Source of the DNA: Nocardioides sp.
Lineage (GTDB): Bacteria; Actinomycetota; Actinomycetes; Propionibacteriales; Nocardioidaceae
DNA length: 30,352 bases
Assembly (NCBI RefSeq): GCF_030150155.1
Contig: NZ_JASLGR010000007.1
Location: 1 to 30,352 of the forward strand
Direction of reading: 5' to 3'
A program made the position numbers and the translations under genes. The notes below the pieces were generated by a model. The model did no database searches, was not told the origin of the DNA, and worked only from the letters and a program-made list of their open reading frames with translations. Below, one piece after another: positions 27,631-30,352 of this stretch (position 1 is its first letter; every line of letters starts with the position of its first letter).

Positions 27631-28875
27631 TCAGAGGAACGGGCGCAGCGGGGAGAGCACGAACTCGGTGAACTTGCGGTGCACGTCGCGGGCCAGCCAC
27701 TCCGGCCGGGTCAGCTCCAAGGCGTTGCTCTCGTCGGTGGCGAAGACCTGCTCCAGCACCCCGGCGAAGGCGTCGTCGATGATCTCGACGTTGATCTCGT
27801 AGTTGCCGGTCAGGCTGATCCGGTCGATGTTCGCGGTGCCGACGGTGCTCCAGGAGCCGTCCACGGTGCAGGTCTTGGCGTGGATCATGGCGCCGTCGAA
27901 GCGGAAGATCCGGATGCCGGCGTCGAGCAGCTGGGAGAAGTAGCCGCGAGCGATCCAGTCGGTCACTACGTGGTTCGACTTCAGCGGCACCATGATCCGC
28001 ACGTCCACCCCTCGCTCGGCGGCCTCCTTGAGGGCGTCGACGAAGTCCTGGTCGGGCAGGAAGTAGGCGGTGGTGAGGTAGATGTTGCGCGAGGCCCGCG
28101 TGATCGCCTCGATGTACATCGAGCGGATCGGGAACATCCACAGCCGCGGCAGGTTGCGGTGGATCCGGATCCGCGGCTCCCAGTCGGTCGAGGTGACCGT
28201 CAGCATCGGGCGCTCGTTGCTGCGGCGGCGCCGACGCCGGTTGAGGTTCCAGAAGTCGATGAAGCTGCGCCGCAGGTCGGCCACGCCCGCTCCGCTGATC
28301 CGGATGTGGGTGTCGCGCCACTCGGTGGCGTAGAGCCCGCCGATGTTGTAGCCGCCGACGAAGCCCAGCTTCTGGTCGATCACCAGGATCTTGCGGTGGT
28401 CGCGGCCGTAGCGCGACAGGTCGAAGAAGCGCCAGCCGGCGGTGTAGACCGGGAAGCGCAGCACCTTGATCGTGGGCGGGAACCGCTTGAACCGGGCCGG
28501 GACGACCAGGTTCGCGAGGCTGTCGTAGATCACGTGCACGTCGACGCCACGCTCGGCGGCGTCGACCAGGGCCTGCTTGAACTTCTCCCCGAGGGAGTCG
28601 CCCTTCCAGATGTAGGTCTCGAGCAGGATCTCGCGCTCGGCGGTCTCGATCGCGGCCAGCATGTCCTCGTAGAGGTCCTGACCGAAGGAGTACGTCGTCA
28701 CCTCGCCCTCCCCGAGCGGGGTGTGGATCGGGGGCAGCGTCGGGAAGGGCTTGGCCCGCCGGCCGCGGCTGCGGTAGGCGTCCACGGCGCTCATCGTGGC
28801 GGCGATGGCCAGCGGCACCCCGAAGACGGCGAGCAGGAGCCGCCGTACCCAGGTCCAGATTCGTCCGCCGATCAC
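27631..28875 (-). CDS. cardiolipin synthase-like phospholipase D family protein
   Basis: A 414-residue PLD-superfamily protein with two HKD motifs: His160-x-Lys162-x4-Asp167 (DHRKILVIDQK) and His332-x-Lys334-x4-Asp339 (MIHAKTCTVDGSW). Residues ~7-30 are a membrane anchor. This is the layout of ClsB-type cardiolipin synthases, which join two phosphatidylglycerols at the membrane; a nuclease or other phosphodiesterase role cannot be excluded. Between the motifs lies a run of six arginines (~213-218). GTG start at 28875 has TAGGGT 6 nt upstream. Transcribed away from uvrB; the GDPD gene follows 88 bp downstream with its own promoter. Confidence 0.88.
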   Translation of the reverse strand: MIGGRIWTWVRRLLLAVFGVPLAIAATMSAVDAYRSRGRRAKPFPTLPPIHTPLGEGEVTTYSFGQDLYEDMLAAIETAEREILLETYIWKGDSLGEKFKQALVDAAERGVDVHVIYDSLANLVVPARFKRFPPTIKVLRFPVYTAGWRFFDLSRYGRDHRKILVIDQKLGFVGGYNIGGLYATEWRDTHIRISGAGVADLRRSFIDFWNLNRRRRRRSNERPMLTVTSTDWEPRIRIHRNLPRLWMFPIRSMYIEAITRASRNIYLTTAYFLPDQDFVDALKEAAERGVDVRIMVPLKSNHVVTDWIARGYFSQLLDAGIRIFRFDGAMIHAKTCTVDGSWSTVGTANIDRISLTGNYEINVEIIDDAFAGVLEQVFATDESNALELTRPEWLARDVHRKFTEFVLSPLRPFL

Positions 28876-28881
28876 AGGTCC

Positions 28882-28887
28882 ACCCTA
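28882..28887 (-). promoter_or_regulatory. -10 box of the PLD-family gene (leaderless type)
   Basis: TAGGGT on the minus strand, 6 nt from the GTG at 28875. Confidence 0.55.
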
Positions 28888-28967
28888 GCCAGCCCGCCCG
28901 CGCCGTGGTCCGGGCAGCCCGGTGGGCGGCCGGTTGCGCTGGCATGGGTTCTGTGGGTGGGGGACCG

Positions 28968-28973
28968 TAGGCT
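28968..28973 (+). promoter_or_regulatory. -10 box of uvrB (leaderless type)
   Basis: TAGGCT, 7 nt before the ATG at 28981. No actinobacterial LexA box (TCGAAC...GTTCGA) is seen in the 105 bp between the divergent genes. Confidence 0.55.
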
Positions 28974-28980
28974 GGTTCGC

Positions 28981-30352
28981 ATGCGTCCGGTGACTGATCT
29001 TGAGCGACGAGTCGCACCCTTCGAGGTGGTCTCGGACTACGAGCCCGGCGGCGACCAGCCCGCGGCGATCGCCGAGATCACGCGCCGCGTCGAGGCCGGG
29101 GAGAAGGACGTCGTCCTGCTCGGCGCGACCGGCACCGGCAAGACCGCCACGGTCGCCTGGGTCGCCGAGCAGCTGCAGCGCCCAATGCTGGTGCTCCAGC
29201 CGAACAAGACCCTGGCCGCGCAGTTCGCCAACGAGCTGCGCCAGCTCTTCCCACACAACGCGGTGGAGTACTTCGTCTCCTACTACGACTACTACCAGCC
29301 CGAGGCCTACGTCCCGCAGACCGACACCTTCATCGAGAAGGACTCCTCGATCAACGAGGAGGTCGAGCGGCTGCGGCACTCGGCGACCAACTCGCTGCTC
29401 ACCCGGCGCGACGTCATCGTGGTCTCGACGGTGTCGTGCATCTACGGCCTCGGCACCCCGCAGGAGTACGTCGACCGGATGATCCGGCTCAAGGTCGGCG
29501 AGGAGCACGACCGCGACGCGATCCTGCGCCGCCTGGTCGACATCCAGTACGCCCGCAACGACCTCGCCTTCACCCGGGGCACGTTCCGGGTCCGGGGCGA
29601 CACCCTGGAGGTGTTCCCGGTCTATGAGGAGCACGCGGTCCGGATCGAGTTCTTCGGTGACGAGATCGAGCGGATGATGACGCTCCACCCGGTCACCGGC
29701 GAGGTGCTGACCGAGGACGAGGAACTCTACATCTTCCCGGCCTCGCACTACGTCGCCGGTCCGGAGCGGATGGAGAACGCGATCAACCGGATCGAGACCG
29801 AGCTCGACACCCGGCTGAAGACCTTCGAGACCCAGGGCAAGCTGCTCGAGGCCCAGCGGCTGCGGATGCGCACGACGTACGACATCGAGATGATGCGCCA
29901 GGTCGGTACCTGCTCCGGGATCGAGAACTACTCCTCCCACATCGACGGCCGCGGTCCGGGCACCGCGCCGAACTGTCTGCTCGACTACTTCCCCGAGGAC
30001 TTCGTCCTGGTGGTCGACGAGTCGCACGTCGCGATCCCGCAGATCGGCGGGATGTACGAGGGCGACATGTCCCGCAAGCGCAACCTGGTCGACCACGGCT
30101 TCCGGCTGCCGAGCGCGATGGACAACCGGCCGTTGCGTTGGGAGGAGTTCCTGGACCGGATCGGCCAGACGATCTACCTCTCCGCGACGCCGGGCGACTA
30201 CGAGCTCGACAAGGTCGGCGGCGACACGGTCGAGCAGATCATCCGCCCGACCGGCCTGGTCGACCCCGAGATCGTGGTCAAGCCGACCAAGGGCCAGATC
30301 GATGACCTCGTGCACGAGATCCGCATCCGCGCTGAGAAGAACGAGCGCGTCT
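28981..30352 (+). CDS. uvrB: excinuclease ABC subunit B (partial, cut by the window end)
   Basis: The first ~457 residues of UvrB, the helicase-like damage-verification subunit of nucleotide excision repair; the frame is open to the last base and the rest lies outside the window. Seen: DYEPGGDQPAAI, Walker A GATGTGKT (48-55), the damage-probing beta-hairpin region YYDYYQPEAYVPQTDTFIEKD, VVDESHV (Walker B at ~346-349), and NRPLRWEEF...SATPGDYE (motif III). The start has about a dozen residues before the conserved FEVVSDYEPGGDQP. UvrB hands damaged DNA to UvrC after loading by UvrA. The promoter has leaderless geometry; no SOS box is visible. Divergent from the PLD-family gene. Confidence 0.97.
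   Translation, partial: MRPVTDLERRVAPFEVVSDYEPGGDQPAAIAEITRRVEAGEKDVVLLGATGTGKTATVAWVAEQLQRPMLVLQPNKTLAAQFANELRQLFPHNAVEYFVSYYDYYQPEAYVPQTDTFIEKDSSINEEVERLRHSATNSLLTRRDVIVVSTVSCIYGLGTPQEYVDRMIRLKVGEEHDRDAILRRLVDIQYARNDLAFTRGTFRVRGDTLEVFPVYEEHAVRIEFFGDEIERMMTLHPVTGEVLTEDEELYIFPASHYVAGPERMENAINRIETELDTRLKTFETQGKLLEAQRLRMRTTYDIEMMRQVGTCSGIENYSSHIDGRGPGTAPNCLLDYFPEDFVLVVDESHVAIPQIGGMYEGDMSRKRNLVDHGFRLPSAMDNRPLRWEEFLDRIGQTIYLSATPGDYELDKVGGDTVEQIIRPTGLVDPEIVVKPTKGQIDDLVHEIRIRAEKNERV

Noticed and set aside
28876..28980. SOS (LexA) box expected before uvrB
   Set aside because: I looked for TCGAAC/GTTCGA-type half-sites in the intergenic region and found none.

Overview
This is a gene-dense stretch of a very GC-rich chromosome with strong G/C third-position bias. 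Gene content points to an actinobacterium, most likely Nocardioides or a close relative (Propionibacteriales); genus is an inference. Supporting signs are a mycobacterial-type fadA/fadB pair, the htdX-fabG4-fadA2 arrangement known from Mycobacterium tuberculosis, an actinobacterial PAC2-tesB pair, a secreted L,D-transpeptidase, and many genes whose -10 box sits only 6-7 nt before the start codon.

Layout. 1-442: no convincing gene, but two strong inverted-repeat structures. 443-2560: an AAA ATPase (+) converging on a HEPN/MNT toxin-antitoxin pair (-). 2637-6566: HrpB-type helicase and an S33 alpha/beta hydrolase (+). 6563-8649: a MarR regulator (-) divergent from a two-gene operon of an F420/NADP-reductase-like protein and a DODA-type dioxygenase, with two direct-repeat operators between them. 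8741-9688: a secreted protein with eleven exact 10-residue repeats. 9853-12558: aconitase, preceded by a palindrome on its likely -10 and an IdeR/DtxR-like iron box. 12659-15346: a DUF3105-like membrane protein and dxs. 15350-16051: L,D-transpeptidase (-). 16052-16247: tandem repeats and a terminator. 16248-19572: fadB and fadA (-). 19735-21578: PAC2 protein and tesB (+), translationally coupled. 21635-23862: htdX-like MaoC dehydratase and fabG4 (-), divergent from fadA2 (23950-25227, +). 25197-28875: TetR regulator, secreted glycerophosphodiester phosphodiesterase and cardiolipin-synthase-like PLD protein (all -, each with its own promoter). 28981-end: uvrB (+), truncated by the window edge.

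Functionally, about 9 kb (16.2-25.9 kb) forms a fatty acyl-CoA block: beta-oxidation (fadA/fadB), thioesterase (tesB), a reductase/dehydratase/thiolase set (fabG4, htdX, fadA2) and a TetR regulator. Phospholipid genes (GDPD, PLD) follow. The rest is housekeeping (acnA, dxs, uvrB, hrpB) plus small accessory modules (HEPN/MNT; MarR-reductase-dioxygenase).

I saw no tRNA, rRNA, CRISPR array, insertion sequence or phage gene. The least ordinary features are the leaderless promoter spacing shared by 14 genes, the paired MarR operators, the iron box before aconitase, the decapeptide-repeat protein, and the structured or repeated non-coding DNA at 170-279 and 16109-16246.
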